A stretch of DNA of 64,000 nt from Pseudomonas baetica (GCF_002813455.1 NZ_PHHE01000001.1:6045001-6109000); one strand, 5' to 3'; numbered from the stretch's first letter, positions 52,819 to 62,475 are shown. A program made the numbers and translations. Notes: generated by a model not told the origin, from the letters alone.

Positions 52819-54101
52819 TGGCGGTCAACCGACGTAATTTCCTCCTCGGCACGTTGGGTGTCGGCGCTGTATTGGTGGGCGTTGGCGCATGGCTAAGGCC
52901 GGGTGATCGCGGCGCGCCGTATAACGAATACTTCCGCGCGCTGAACCGGGAACTGAAGGAAAAAGGCCCGATGCGCCCGGTGCTGCTGATCGACCTGGAT
53001 CGCCTCGATCACAACATCGATGTGGTGATGCAATCGGTGAAGCGCAGCGCCAAGCAGTTGCGGCTGGTAGAGAAGTCTCTACCGTCGCCGGGGTTGTTGA
53101 GCTACATCGCGCAACGTGCCGGGACGCAGAAGTTGATGTCGTTCCATCAGCCTTTTCTCAATCACGATGCACAAGTGTTTTCACAGTCGGACATCCTGCT
53201 CGGCAAGCCGCTGCCGGTGCGTTCGGCAGAGCTGTTCTACGAAAGCCACAAAGGCCCGTTTGATCCGGCAAAGCAACTGCAATGGCTGCTCGACGGCCCT
53301 GAACGGTTGCAGCAATACCTCGCGCTGGCTAAGGGGTTGGGCACGCGGATGCGCATCAACATTGAACTGGATGTGGGCCTGCATCGTGGCGGCGTGAGTG
53401 ACGTTGAAGCGCTAGGGCAGATGCTCACGTTGATCAACGCCAACCCGCAGCATCTGGAGTTTGCCGGGTTCATGGGCTACGACCCGTTCGTGGGCATGGG
53501 CGTACCGGGGATTCTGGGTTCGCCCGAAGAGCTGTTTGCCAAGGTCATGGTGATTTATCAGCGCTGCGTTGATTTCACCCGGCAGCAGTTCCCGGCGTTG
53601 TGGCACGACGGCCTGTGCCTGAACACCGCCGGCAGCCCGAGTTATCGCATTCATGAAAACGAACAGCTGAGCACGGAAGTCTCGGTGGGCACGGCGATGC
53701 TCAAGCCGACTCACTATGATTTGCCGTCGCTGGTCGAGCACGTGCCGGCAGCCTACATCGCCACGCCGGTGTTGAAGAGCACGGGCGCGGTGAACATCCC
53801 GGCGCTGGATGACAAGTCGAAACTGTTTTCCTGGTGGGATCAAAATCAGCGCCAGACGTTTTTCATCTACGGCGGCAACTGGATGGCGGAGTTCGAATCG
53901 CCGTCGGGGTTGCAGAGCAACGGGGTGTATGGCCGTAGCTCGAATCAGGAGATGGTCAATGGCTCGAAAAATGTGGGCCTGACCGTGGAAGATCAGGTCT
54001 TCCTGCGCCCGACCCAGACCGAAGCGGTGCTGCTGCAATTCGGTGATTTGCTGGCGGTGCGTGGCGGCAAGATCGTCGATACCTGGCCGGTCTATACCTG
54101 A
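52818..54101 (+). CDS. PLP-dependent alanine-racemase-fold enzyme (DSD1-like), possibly exported
   Basis: 427 residues; the start overlaps the oxidase stop by one base. N-terminus NRRNFLLGTLGVGAVLVGVG resembles a Tat signal. The fold-III racemase domain begins VLLIDLDRLDHNIDVVMQSV; the PLP lysine is probably the K in LRLVEKSLPS. Related to D-serine/D-threonine dehydratases (DSD1), but the usual HVKTHK-type motif is changed. Substrate unknown; it may act in the periplasm with the oxidase and cytochrome. Confidence 0.8.
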   Translation: MAVNRRNFLLGTLGVGAVLVGVGAWLRPGDRGAPYNEYFRALNRELKEKGPMRPVLLIDLDRLDHNIDVVMQSVKRSAKQLRLVEKSLPSPGLLSYIAQRAGTQKLMSFHQPFLNHDAQVFSQSDILLGKPLPVRSAELFYESHKGPFDPAKQLQWLLDGPERLQQYLALAKGLGTRMRINIELDVGLHRGGVSDVEALGQMLTLINANPQHLEFAGFMGYDPFVGMGVPGILGSPEELFAKVMVIYQRCVDFTRQQFPALWHDGLCLNTAGSPSYRIHENEQLSTEVSVGTAMLKPTHYDLPSLVEHVPAAYIATPVLKSTGAVNIPALDDKSKLFSWWDQNQRQTFFIYGGNWMAEFESPSGLQSNGVYGRSSNQEMVNGSKNVGLTVEDQVFLRPTQTEAVLLQFGDLLAVRGGKIVDTWPVYT

Positions 54102-54123
54102 CCCCAACCCACCGTAAATCTCC

Positions 54124-54214
54124 CTGTGGGAGCGAGCCTGCTCGCGAAAGCGTCCTGTCAGTCACCCTCTACTTGACTGGCACACCGTATTCGCGAGCCT
54201 GCTCGCTCCCACAG
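54124..54214. repeat. REPIN-like palindrome pair 2
   Basis: CTGTGGGAGCGAGCCTGCTC (54124) and its inverted copy GAGCCTGCTCGCTCCCACAG (ending 54214), with TTCGCG next to the inner ends. REP doublet. Confidence 0.9.
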
Positions 54215-54373
54215 GTTTAGTGTCGTCTGTTAAATCTCGAGCAATCCTGTAATGAAGCTTTTATGACAAAAGTTCGGTAGCACATCGCCAGTCCGGTCAT
54301 GCCTATGTAACGCGCTTGAGGGGCCCAACGGGGCGCTTTTCACAAGCCGAGGCGGGACGCCGGGAGTGAGGCA

Positions 54374-54985
54374 ATGGGGACTATGGAACGCTACTCGAAA
54401 GTGGGCATGCAGGAACTCGATCAACGCCTGTCGAAGATCGTCGAAGCCGCGCGCAAGAAGCCGGTTTCGGTGTATCGCTACGGCGCGCCGTGGGTCTGGA
54501 TCGTCTCGCAGGATGACTGGCAGGGCGCCTTGAAAGAGGTCTCCAGCTACATTCCGCCGGGCCATTCGCTGGTCTTGCTGCGCCCGCAGATCGACGACTT
54601 GCTCGACGCCCACCGCGACCTTCTGCACAACCTCAACGCCGAACCCGGCCGGCTGATCCCGGCGCAAACGGTCATGCACATCCTGCTTCTGCAACTGCTG
54701 TATTCGGTGCCCAGTGAGCAGCAGCTCTACGAACAGCTCAGTTACAACCTGCTGTTCCGCTGGTTCGTTGGCCTGGGCCTGCATCAGAAAGTCTGGAGCT
54801 TCAACGCCCTCAGTCGCGACATCGCCACGCTGCTCAACAACCCGCAGGCGGTGCAACTCATTCAAAAAATCATCGGCGAAGTGTTCTGCGGTGCCTTGCT
54901 GCAAATGCCCGAGTTCTCCTTGAACTTCGCGCTATTGCACACGTGGCTCGGCAAACACGCCTGCGCTTCGACAGCCAGCAACTGA
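54374..54985 (+). CDS. Phd-like plus IS5-type transposase N-domain (DUF772) fusion protein
   Basis: 203 residues. The first about 55 residues (MQELDQRLSKIVEAARKKPV, then WVWIVSQDDW) resemble Phd/YefM antitoxins. Residues about 90-165 (EQLSYNLLFRWFVGLGLHQK and LSRDIATLLNNPQAVQLIQK) match the N-terminal domain of IS5/IS1182 transposases. There is no DDE catalytic domain. This looks like a domesticated regulator. It is 13 bases upstream of the earliest possible TpsB start. From memory, P. aeruginosa has a comparable gene (PA0691, PhdA) before pdtB. Confidence 0.75.
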   Translation: MGTMERYSKVGMQELDQRLSKIVEAARKKPVSVYRYGAPWVWIVSQDDWQGALKEVSSYIPPGHSLVLLRPQIDDLLDAHRDLLHNLNAEPGRLIPAQTVMHILLLQLLYSVPSEQQLYEQLSYNLLFRWFVGLGLHQKVWSFNALSRDIATLLNNPQAVQLIQKIIGEVFCGALLQMPEFSLNFALLHTWLGKHACASTASN

Positions 54986-55040
54986 CGCAACACACAAGGT
55001 GCACAAGCGCCAACAGGTCAACGCGAATTCAGGGGGTAGT

Positions 55041-56639
55041 GTGGAACCGATTTTCAAGTCACGGCTGGCGCTGTGGGGCTGGCTGCTGGTGACGGCGGGC
55101 GTGCAGCCGGCATTGGCCGAGGAGGCCACCGAAAACGCAGCGGCGCAGCGTCTGGTCGACGTCAACGAATACTTTGTGCGCGGCAACAGCGTGCTCGATG
55201 CCCGGGCGATTGAAGAAGCGGTGTACCCGTTTCTCGGCCCGCAAAAAGGCATGAACGATATCGAAGGCGCCCGGGATGCCTTGCAGAAGGCCTATCAGCA
55301 GCGTGGCTATCAATCGGTGTTCGTCGAACTGCCAGAGCAAGCCGTGGCGGACGGCATCGTCTATCTGCAAGTCAGCGAAACCAAGGTCGGCCGGGTGCGC
55401 GTGGTCGGCGCCAAACACTATTCGCCGCTGGACATCCGCGACGAAGTGCCGGCGCTCAAGGAAGGCGAGGTACCGGACTTCGCCAAGGTTCAGGGCGAAC
55501 TGGCGCAACTCAACAAAACCCCGGGCCGCCAGGTCATGCCGCTGGTGCGCGAAGGTCAGCGCCCCGGCACCATGGACGTCGATTTGCAGGTTGAAGACCA
55601 GAGCCCGTGGACCGCCAGCGTCGGCCTCAACAACGATTACAGCGCCGATACCGAAAAACTGCGTGCCGTCACCAGCCTTGGTTACAACAACCTCTGGCAA
55701 CTCGGCCACAGCCTTTCCCTGACTTACTTCACCGCGCCACAGGACACCGACAACGCCAAGGTCTGGTCCGGTTCCTACACCGCGCCACTCACGGATCGCT
55801 GGAGCGTGCAGTTCTCCGGTTACCAGTCCGACAGCAACGTCGCGACCATCGGCGGCAGCAACGTGCTGGGCAAGGGCCATTCCTACGGCGTGTCGGCGAT
55901 CTACACGCTGCCGTCCAGCGGCAGTTGGTCGAACTCGCTGTCGGCCGGCATCGACTTCAAGGACTTTGACGAACGCCTGACGCTGTCCGGCGAAAGCGAC
56001 AAAGTCCCGTTGCAATACGCGCCATTCACCTTCGCCTACAACGGCTATCGCTACACCGAAAAGAGCCAGCTCGGCCTCGGCCTGAGCCTGGTCGCCGCCA
56101 CACGCAGCCTCTTCGGCTACGGCAGTTCCGACGAAGACTTCGACTACAAACGCTACCGCGCCAAGCCGAGTTTCGCCGTGCTCAAGGGCGACACGAATTT
56201 CACCTGGACCTTCGCCAACGACTGGCAGAGCGCGAGCAAAGCCGCGTTCCAGTTGGCCTCGGGGCCACTGGTCTCCAATGAACAATTCTCCGCCGGCGGC
56301 GCGACCTCAGTACGCGGCTATCTGGCCGCCGAACGCACGGGTGATGACGGCTACTTGCTGAGCCAGGAACTGCGCACGCCATCGCTGGCCAAGTACGCCG
56401 GCACGTGGATGCAGGACTGGCGTTTCTACGCCTTCGCTGAGGGCGCGCGGTTGTACCTGCGCGACGAACTGCCGGATCAGGACGCCAATTACGCCCTGGC
56501 CAGTGTCGGCCTCGGCACCCGCGCCAGCCTGAGCAAATGGCTGTCCGGCAGCCTCGACTGGGGCTATCCGCTACTCGAAGGGCCGAACACCTCGAGACAG
56601 GAATCGCGCCTGCACTTCAACCTTCAAGCCACTTTCTAA
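55041..56639 (+). CDS. TpsB-type outer membrane transporter (ShlB/FhaC family)
   Basis: GTG 55041 with AGGGGG upstream gives 532 residues with a signal peptide (LWGWLLVTAGVQPALA). GTG 54999 is an alternative. Two POTRA domains follow (about 40-180, FVRGNSVLDARAIEEAVYPF, VFVELPEQAVADGIVYLQVS), then a beta-barrel with the conserved VRGY of loop L6 at about residue 424 (SAGGATSVRGY). Such proteins export a partner exoprotein with a TPS domain. None is encoded in this window. Confidence 0.92.
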   Translation: MEPIFKSRLALWGWLLVTAGVQPALAEEATENAAAQRLVDVNEYFVRGNSVLDARAIEEAVYPFLGPQKGMNDIEGARDALQKAYQQRGYQSVFVELPEQAVADGIVYLQVSETKVGRVRVVGAKHYSPLDIRDEVPALKEGEVPDFAKVQGELAQLNKTPGRQVMPLVREGQRPGTMDVDLQVEDQSPWTASVGLNNDYSADTEKLRAVTSLGYNNLWQLGHSLSLTYFTAPQDTDNAKVWSGSYTAPLTDRWSVQFSGYQSDSNVATIGGSNVLGKGHSYGVSAIYTLPSSGSWSNSLSAGIDFKDFDERLTLSGESDKVPLQYAPFTFAYNGYRYTEKSQLGLGLSLVAATRSLFGYGSSDEDFDYKRYRAKPSFAVLKGDTNFTWTFANDWQSASKAAFQLASGPLVSNEQFSAGGATSVRGYLAAERTGDDGYLLSQELRTPSLAKYAGTWMQDWRFYAFAEGARLYLRDELPDQDANYALASVGLGTRASLSKWLSGSLDWGYPLLEGPNTSRQESRLHFNLQATF

Positions 56640-56651
56640 AGGAGCACGTAC

Positions 56652-58451
56652 ATGCAGCGCCTCTTCCTTTCGTTGTTGATCTGCCTGGGCTTCGTGCTCC
56701 CGGCCACGGCTCAGGCCTGGTGGCAGGACGACTGGCATTACCGCAAACAGATCGCCGTCGACACCACGCCGCAAGGCGCAGCAATCAATCAGGCCCTGGG
56801 CCGCACCGCGCTGCTGGTGCGTCTGCACACCGGCAACTTCACCTTCGACGGCGTCAAGGAAGACGGCTCGGACCTGCGCTTTGTCAGCGCCGATGACAAG
56901 ACCGTGCTCAATCACCAGATCGAAAGCTTCGATGCGCTGATGGGCATGGCGCTGATCTGGGTCGATGTACCGAATGTCGAGGGCGGTCAGCGCCAAGACA
57001 TCTGGATGTATTACGGCAACCAGAAAGCTCCGGCCACCGGCAACGGTCAACTGACCTTCGATCCGAATTACACCGCGCTGTATCACTTCGACGGCGCCAC
57101 CGGCACCCCGGCCAAAGACACCACCGCCTACGGCAACACCGCGCAAAGCGCGACCGGCGCGGCGATTGACGGCGTAGTCGGGCGGGCCTTGCAGTTCACC
57201 GGCCAACCACTGCTGTTGCCGGCCAGTCTGTCGTTGCAGCACAACGCTGGCAGCGCATTCACCTTCAGTGCCTGGCTGCGCCTGGATCAGGCCAATGGCG
57301 AACAACTGATTCTGGCCCGCCGGGAAGGCGCCAACAGTCTGCTGGTCGGCGTCAATCAAGGCGTGCCGTTCGTGGAAATCGACGGCCAGCGCGCGGTCGC
57401 CACGCAACCGCTCAATCCGGGCCAATGGCAACACGTCGCGCTGACCGCCGAAGGCTCCAAAGTCACCCTGTACATCAATGGCCGCGAAGGCACGACACTG
57501 GCGGTCGCGATGCCCGCGTTCAACTCGGTCATGGCCATCGGCGCGGATCTTTCCGCCAGTGCCTTGCAGCCATTCGTGGGCGCCATCGACGAACTGCGTC
57601 TGTCGAAAGTCGCCCGTCCTGCGCCGCTGATCCTGGCCGATGCCACCTCGCAAGGTGCCGAGTCGAAACTGGTGGCTTACGGCGTTGATGAAGAACAGTC
57701 CGGTTACGGCTTCGGCAGCCTCGGCTTCCTGCTCAATGCTGTGCCAGTGGACGCCTGGGTGATCATCGCCGTGCTGGTGCTGATGATGTTCCAGTCGTGG
57801 ATCATCATGCTGCGCAAGAACCGCACGCTCGGTCGCGTCAGCAAGGCCAACGAAGCCTTCCGCGAGCAGTTCGCCAAGGTCGGCACGCGTCTGGAAATGT
57901 TCGCTGACGACGCGCAACTCGCTCAGCGCCTGCAACATTCGTCGCTGTGGCGCCTGTATCTGGTGGCGGTGAAAGAGATCCGCACCCGCCGCGAGCAGGG
58001 CGCCGATACCTCCTCGGTTTCCGCTGCAACCATCGAAGCCATTCGTTGCTCGATGGACGGCGTGCGCACCCGGGAAAACCAGGCCCTCAGCTCGAAACTC
58101 TCGACCCTGTCCAACGCCATCGCCGGCGGCCCGTATATCGGCCTGCTCGGCACCGTGCTGGGGATCATGGTGGTGTTCCTCGGCACTGCGATGGCCGGCG
58201 ACGTCAACATCAATGCGATCGCCCCCGGCATGGCCGCGGCGTTGCTGGCCACGGCGATGGGCCTGTTCGTCGCGATCCCGGCGCTGTTTGGCTACAACCG
58301 CCTGATCACCCGCAACAAGGAAGTCAGCGCCGACATGCGCGTGTTCGTCGACGAGTTCATCACCCGTCTGGCGGAGATGCACGGCGAGAGCCAGTTCAGT
58401 GAGGCGGCGCATCAGCGCGGCCATCACGCCAACCACTCCGTACCGGCCTGA
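56652..58451 (+). CDS. ExbB/TolQ-type proton channel with periplasmic DUF2341-LamG domain
   Basis: 599 residues. Signal peptide (about 1-21), DUF2341 (about 50-130, WQDDWHYRKQIAVDT, GGQRQDIWMYYGNQ), a concanavalin/LamG-type domain (about 135-330, AFTFSAWLRL, PGQWQHVALTAEGSKVTLYI), then the ExbB/MotA part with three membrane helices at about 365-385, 495-515 and 526-548. Normal ExbB proteins lack the two extra domains. It forms a proton-driven motor with ExbD and TonB encoded next; the periplasmic lectin-like part may bind glycans or a partner protein. Confidence 0.9.
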   Translation: MQRLFLSLLICLGFVLPATAQAWWQDDWHYRKQIAVDTTPQGAAINQALGRTALLVRLHTGNFTFDGVKEDGSDLRFVSADDKTVLNHQIESFDALMGMALIWVDVPNVEGGQRQDIWMYYGNQKAPATGNGQLTFDPNYTALYHFDGATGTPAKDTTAYGNTAQSATGAAIDGVVGRALQFTGQPLLLPASLSLQHNAGSAFTFSAWLRLDQANGEQLILARREGANSLLVGVNQGVPFVEIDGQRAVATQPLNPGQWQHVALTAEGSKVTLYINGREGTTLAVAMPAFNSVMAIGADLSASALQPFVGAIDELRLSKVARPAPLILADATSQGAESKLVAYGVDEEQSGYGFGSLGFLLNAVPVDAWVIIAVLVLMMFQSWIIMLRKNRTLGRVSKANEAFREQFAKVGTRLEMFADDAQLAQRLQHSSLWRLYLVAVKEIRTRREQGADTSSVSAATIEAIRCSMDGVRTRENQALSSKLSTLSNAIAGGPYIGLLGTVLGIMVVFLGTAMAGDVNINAIAPGMAAALLATAMGLFVAIPALFGYNRLITRNKEVSADMRVFVDEFITRLAEMHGESQFSEAAHQRGHHANHSVPA

Positions 58452-58462
58452 GGAGCACTGAC

Positions 58463-58888
58463 ATGGCGTCCGTAAATGCCTCCCACGACGATGACGAAGA
58501 CGCAGCGGTGGACAGCATCAACATCACCCCGCTGGTGGATGTGCTGATGGTGGTGCTGGTGATGTTCATCCTCACTGCCACCGCGCAGGTCTCCGGGATC
58601 CAGATCAACTTGCCCAAGGCCAGCGCTTCAGTGTCCTTGTCCGAAGCCAAGACCAAGGCGATTTCGGTCAACGATGGCGGGCAAGTGTTCCTCGATGCCT
58701 ACCCGGTGACGCTGGCCGAACTGGAAGAACGCCTGCGCATCGAGAAGGCGCAGAGCCCGGACTTCCCGGTGATCGTGCGCGGCGATGCGACGGTGCAATA
58801 CCAGAAAGTCATCGAAGTGCTGGATCTGCTGCGCCGGCTCGAACTGTCCCAGGTCGGTCTTGTGACCGGCAAACCGACGCAGGGCTGA
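58463..58888 (+). CDS. ExbD/TolR-type motor protein
   Basis: 141 residues with one membrane helix (about 25-45) containing the key Asp26 in ITPLVDVLMVVL, and a periplasmic domain. Partner of the ExbB-like protein encoded 12 bases upstream. Confidence 0.93.
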   Translation: MASVNASHDDDEDAAVDSINITPLVDVLMVVLVMFILTATAQVSGIQINLPKASASVSLSEAKTKAISVNDGGQVFLDAYPVTLAELEERLRIEKAQSPDFPVIVRGDATVQYQKVIEVLDLLRRLELSQVGLVTGKPTQG

Positions 58889-58891
58889 GTG

Positions 58892-59590
58892 ATGACCGCA
58901 CAACTCCCGATCGAGCCGCTGCCGGTGAAGCCGTCGCCACTGCGCTTTGTGAAGTGGGGCGCCGGGCTGCTGCTCGGTGCCATCGCCGCGTGGTTCCTCT
59001 GGCAGTGGGCCAACGACATGAGTGGCGTGCGCCGCGAAGCACCGAAAGTGCCGACGATCATTCCGTTGCCGCCACCGCCGCCACCCGAGAAGCCGCCAGA
59101 GCCGGAAACCCCGGTGGAAGAAAAAGTCGTCGAGCCCGAGCCAACGCCCGAACCCGAAGAGGTCAAGCCCGAAGAAGAGGCGCCGCCATCGCCGGCGGAC
59201 GATCTGGCCAACCCGATGCAAATGGACGGCGATGCGCAGTCCGGCAACGACGCCTTCAACATCGGCGCGGGCAAGGGCGGCGGCATGGCCGGCGCTGGGG
59301 GCGGGCGCTTGGGTAACGGCACGTACAGCCAGTTCCTCGCGTTCACCTTTCAGAAGCTGCTGCGCGAGAACCCCGAGCTGCGCAACCTCGCTTTCACCCT
59401 GCAGGCCGATGTCTGGCTGAGCAGCGTCGGTGAGATCACCCGGGTCGAGCTGATCAAGTCCAGTGGCAACCCGCAAATCGATACCCAGGTTCTGGCGGCA
59501 CTGCGCAACGCGCCGCACTTAAGTGAACGGCCACCGGCCTCCATGACTTTGCCTGTACGCCTGTCCCTGCAAGGGCGGCGTCCGGGTTAA
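58892..59590 (+). CDS. TonB-like energy transducer
   Basis: ATG 58892 gives 232 residues: membrane helix about 23-42, a Pro/Glu-rich spacer (about 57-105, IIPLPPPPPPEKPPEPETPV) and a C-terminal TonB-like domain (about 150-230, WLSSVGEITRVELIKSSGNP). It should carry motor energy to an outer-membrane partner: the TpsB-like protein or the porin of this operon. Confidence 0.9.
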   Translation: MTAQLPIEPLPVKPSPLRFVKWGAGLLLGAIAAWFLWQWANDMSGVRREAPKVPTIIPLPPPPPPEKPPEPETPVEEKVVEPEPTPEPEEVKPEEEAPPSPADDLANPMQMDGDAQSGNDAFNIGAGKGGGMAGAGGGRLGNGTYSQFLAFTFQKLLRENPELRNLAFTLQADVWLSSVGEITRVELIKSSGNPQIDTQVLAALRNAPHLSERPPASMTLPVRLSLQGRRPG

Positions 59591-59629
59591 CCGAATTCTT
59601 AGATTTTTGCCAAAAGGAGTTGTGTGCAG

Positions 59630-61327
59630 ATGATTTCCAACGTGAGTCGATTGTCCCTGGCGGCCGGCATGGTCATCGCGACCCTGGTCGGTCAGGCCGC
59701 AGCGGCGCCTGCGCCCTCGGAGAACGCCACGATCAATCTGATCCGCTTGCTGGTCGAGCAGGGCATTCTGAAGCAGGACAAGGCTGACGCCCTGATCGCT
59801 CAAGCGCAGAACGAAGCGGCGCAGGCCAAACAGGCTGCCGCAACCACGGCGGTGGCGGCAGGCCCCGTTGCAGCGCCGGGCGATGTGCGCGTGCAATACG
59901 TGCCGGCGGCGGTGCGCGACCAGATCCGCGATCAGGTCAAAGCTGAAGTCATGGCCACCGCCAAGCAAGAAAACTGGGCCGCGCCCAACACCTTCCCGGA
60001 CTGGGCCTCGCGCATCAGCTTTGACGGTGATATTCGTCTGCGTGACGAATCGCGCTACTACTCGGGCAGCAACAGCAACGAAATCGTCGATTTTGCCAAA
60101 CTCAACAACAACGGCCCCTACGACGTGAACCCCAACAGCAGCACCAACCTGCCGCCGTTGCTCAACACCCGCGAAGACCGCGAAAACCTGTTCCGTCTGC
60201 GCGCACGGCTGGGCATGAAAGCCGTTATTTCGCCGGAATGGACCGCCGGCATCCGCATCGGTACCGGCTCCGACAACAACCCGGTGTCGACCACGCAGAA
60301 CCTCGGCGGCGGTTTCGCCAAGAAAGACATCTGGCTCGATCAGGGTTACCTGAACTGGAAACCCACGGATGAGCTGACCCTGACCGGTGGCCGCTTCGCC
60401 AACCCGTTCATGTCCACCGACATGCTGTATTCCAACGACCTGAACTTCGACGGCGTCGCGGCGATTTTCGACCACAAACTCAATCGTGATTGGGGCGTGT
60501 TCGGTACCGTCGGCGCATTCCCGGTGGACTACACCAACGACACCGCCAGCAGCAACGGTTTTGACAAGGAAGAGAGCGACAACAAATGGCTGTACGGCGC
60601 GCAGATCGGCGCCAAGTGGGCAATCAACAGCAACAACCGTTTGAAGGGCGCACTGGCTTACTACCGTTTCGACGACATCGAAGGCCAGCGCTCCAGCCCT
60701 TGCACTCCGTGGGCCGGTGCCCCGGGTTGCGACAGCGATGGCAGCCGCGCGGCGTTCATGCAGAAGGGCAACAGCGTGTTCCTGCTGCGTGACATCACGC
60801 CAAACCCGCTCAACCCGACGACTACGCCGCAGCCGCAATTTGTCGGCCTCGCCTCCGAATTCAACTTGCTCGACCTGAACATGGTCTGGGATGCCGACCT
60901 GCCGGAAGACTTCAAGCTGCGCAGCCAGGGCAACTACATCCACAACCTCGGTTACGACGAAGGCGATATGCGCAAGCGTTCGGCCGGACAGGTCGTCAAC
61001 AACCTCAACAGCAATGGCGATATCGAAAGCGGCGCCAATGCGTGGATGGTGCAGTTCACCCTCGGCAATGCGCTGGACCTGAAGAAGCAGGGCGACTGGA
61101 ATATGTTTGCCGGCTACAAGTACATCCAGCCGGATGCCTTGCCGGACGGCTTCAACGACTCGTCGTTCCACCTCGGCGGCACCAACGCCAAGGGCTATTT
61201 CATCGGCGGCAACTACGGCCTGGCGAAGAACGTTTATGCGACGGGTCGCTGGATGAGCACGGAAGCGGTGTACGGCGCACCGTTCGACATCGACGTCATG
61301 CAGCTTGAGATCAACACGCGCTTCTAA
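59630..61327 (+). CDS. Putative outer membrane porin
   Basis: ATG 59630 with AAGGAG ten bases upstream (GTG 59624 is a close alternative). 565 residues: signal peptide ending AAAA near 25, a short coiled coil (about 33-75), then a long beta-barrel rich in aromatic girdle patterns, ending in ...LEINTRF with the C-terminal Phe of porins. Family: 'putative porin' (PF16930). Substrate unknown. Confidence 0.87.
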   Translation: MISNVSRLSLAAGMVIATLVGQAAAAPAPSENATINLIRLLVEQGILKQDKADALIAQAQNEAAQAKQAAATTAVAAGPVAAPGDVRVQYVPAAVRDQIRDQVKAEVMATAKQENWAAPNTFPDWASRISFDGDIRLRDESRYYSGSNSNEIVDFAKLNNNGPYDVNPNSSTNLPPLLNTREDRENLFRLRARLGMKAVISPEWTAGIRIGTGSDNNPVSTTQNLGGGFAKKDIWLDQGYLNWKPTDELTLTGGRFANPFMSTDMLYSNDLNFDGVAAIFDHKLNRDWGVFGTVGAFPVDYTNDTASSNGFDKEESDNKWLYGAQIGAKWAINSNNRLKGALAYYRFDDIEGQRSSPCTPWAGAPGCDSDGSRAAFMQKGNSVFLLRDITPNPLNPTTTPQPQFVGLASEFNLLDLNMVWDADLPEDFKLRSQGNYIHNLGYDEGDMRKRSAGQVVNNLNSNGDIESGANAWMVQFTLGNALDLKKQGDWNMFAGYKYIQPDALPDGFNDSSFHLGGTNAKGYFIGGNYGLAKNVYATGRWMSTEAVYGAPFDIDVMQLEINTRF

Positions 61328-61345
61328 GGCGCCGGGAGAACGATC

Positions 61346-61975
61346 ATGCACGCACGAGTTTTACTGCTGGGGCTGAGTTTGTTCATCGCCCAGAACGCTA
61401 GCGCCGAAGGCATGGAAGAACGCCTGCGTACCCAGTTGCGCAGCACCACTCAGCAGTTGCAGGCCCTGCAAAGCCAGCAGGCCCAGGCCAGCGCCGCGCA
61501 ACTGGCGGCGCAGAACGAGGTCAAGGCCGCGCAGGCGCAAATCAAGCAATTGAGCGCCGAACTGGCCAAGGCCAAAGGCGTCGCCGAGCAACTGGCCGGG
61601 CAACAACAGAGCCTGCACAGCCAGGCTCTGGCGCAAGTCGCGGCCAGCGCTGAGCAGACCGGCAAGTTCAAAAAGGCCTATGACGAGTTGCTGGTCATGG
61701 CCCGTGCCAAAGAGGCAGAACGGTCTAAGCTTCAAGCGCAATTGGCTGAACGTGACACACAAGTGCAGCAATGTTCAGTCAAGAATCAGCAGATGTACGG
61801 CGTCGCCAAACAGATCCTCAGCGCCTACGAAACCATCGATGTGGCCGAGGTGATGAAGATTCGCCAGCCCTTCGCGGGCAGCGCCCGGGTCAAGTTCGAT
61901 GAACTGGCCCAGGGGTTCGGCGACGAGCTCTACAAGACTCAATTCGACGCGCCGCAAGCCGCGCTCTCGCACTGA
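61346..61975 (+). CDS. Periplasmic coiled-coil protein
   Basis: 209 residues with a signal peptide (LLLGLSLFIAQNASA) and a long Gln/Ala-rich coiled coil (about 30-135), then a short C-terminal domain. Not recognised as a family; by position it is part of the secretion-like operon and may span or organise the periplasm. Confidence 0.75.
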   Translation: MHARVLLLGLSLFIAQNASAEGMEERLRTQLRSTTQQLQALQSQQAQASAAQLAAQNEVKAAQAQIKQLSAELAKAKGVAEQLAGQQQSLHSQALAQVAASAEQTGKFKKAYDELLVMARAKEAERSKLQAQLAERDTQVQQCSVKNQQMYGVAKQILSAYETIDVAEVMKIRQPFAGSARVKFDELAQGFGDELYKTQFDAPQAALSH

Positions 61976-62004
61976 TTAAAAGCCTGATAAACAAGGAAGA
62001 AACA

Positions 62005-62475
62005 ATGACTCAATTGATCAGCCACGTTTCCCCGCAATCGTTGACCGACGTCCTGCAAGCCGCCGGTTATCGCGTCAACCAGACCGAACAGAACGGCATC
62101 GTCCAGTTGCTCAGCGCCAGCCAGGGCATTGGCTACGCCGTGCGCTTCGGCAACCCGGCGGTGGAGCAGGGCAGCTATGTCGATTTCACTTTCAGCTGTG
62201 CGCTGCGGGTGCAGGGTGAATTACCGCAGGGTGTGGCCGAGCAGTGGAACGCGACCCGTCGTTTTGCCCGCTTGTCGTTGCAGGGCGAGTTTCTGGTGAT
62301 GGAGATGGACGTGGTGCTGGCCGCCGGCGTCAGCAACGATCACCTGCGCGGCAACCTGGAATTGTGGGATCGCCTGTTGCAGGAGTTCATCGTTTACCTG
62401 CGTGACTTCAGTCAGGCCGCACAAGCCTCATCGGCAAATGTGGCCGTTGCCGAGCAAGAGGAAGTCGCGCTGTGA
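62005..62475 (+). CDS. YbjN domain protein
   Basis: 156 residues, soluble. The pattern (DVLQAAGYRVNQTEQNGIVQ, VDFTFSCALRVQGELPQGVA, WNATRRFARL) is that of YbjN/type III secretion chaperone-like proteins. Probably cytoplasmic; role in this operon unknown, possibly chaperone or regulator. Overlaps the next start by 4 bases. Confidence 0.82.
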   Translation: MTQLISHVSPQSLTDVLQAAGYRVNQTEQNGIVQLLSASQGIGYAVRFGNPAVEQGSYVDFTFSCALRVQGELPQGVAEQWNATRRFARLSLQGEFLVMEMDVVLAAGVSNDHLRGNLELWDRLLQEFIVYLRDFSQAAQASSANVAVAEQEEVAL

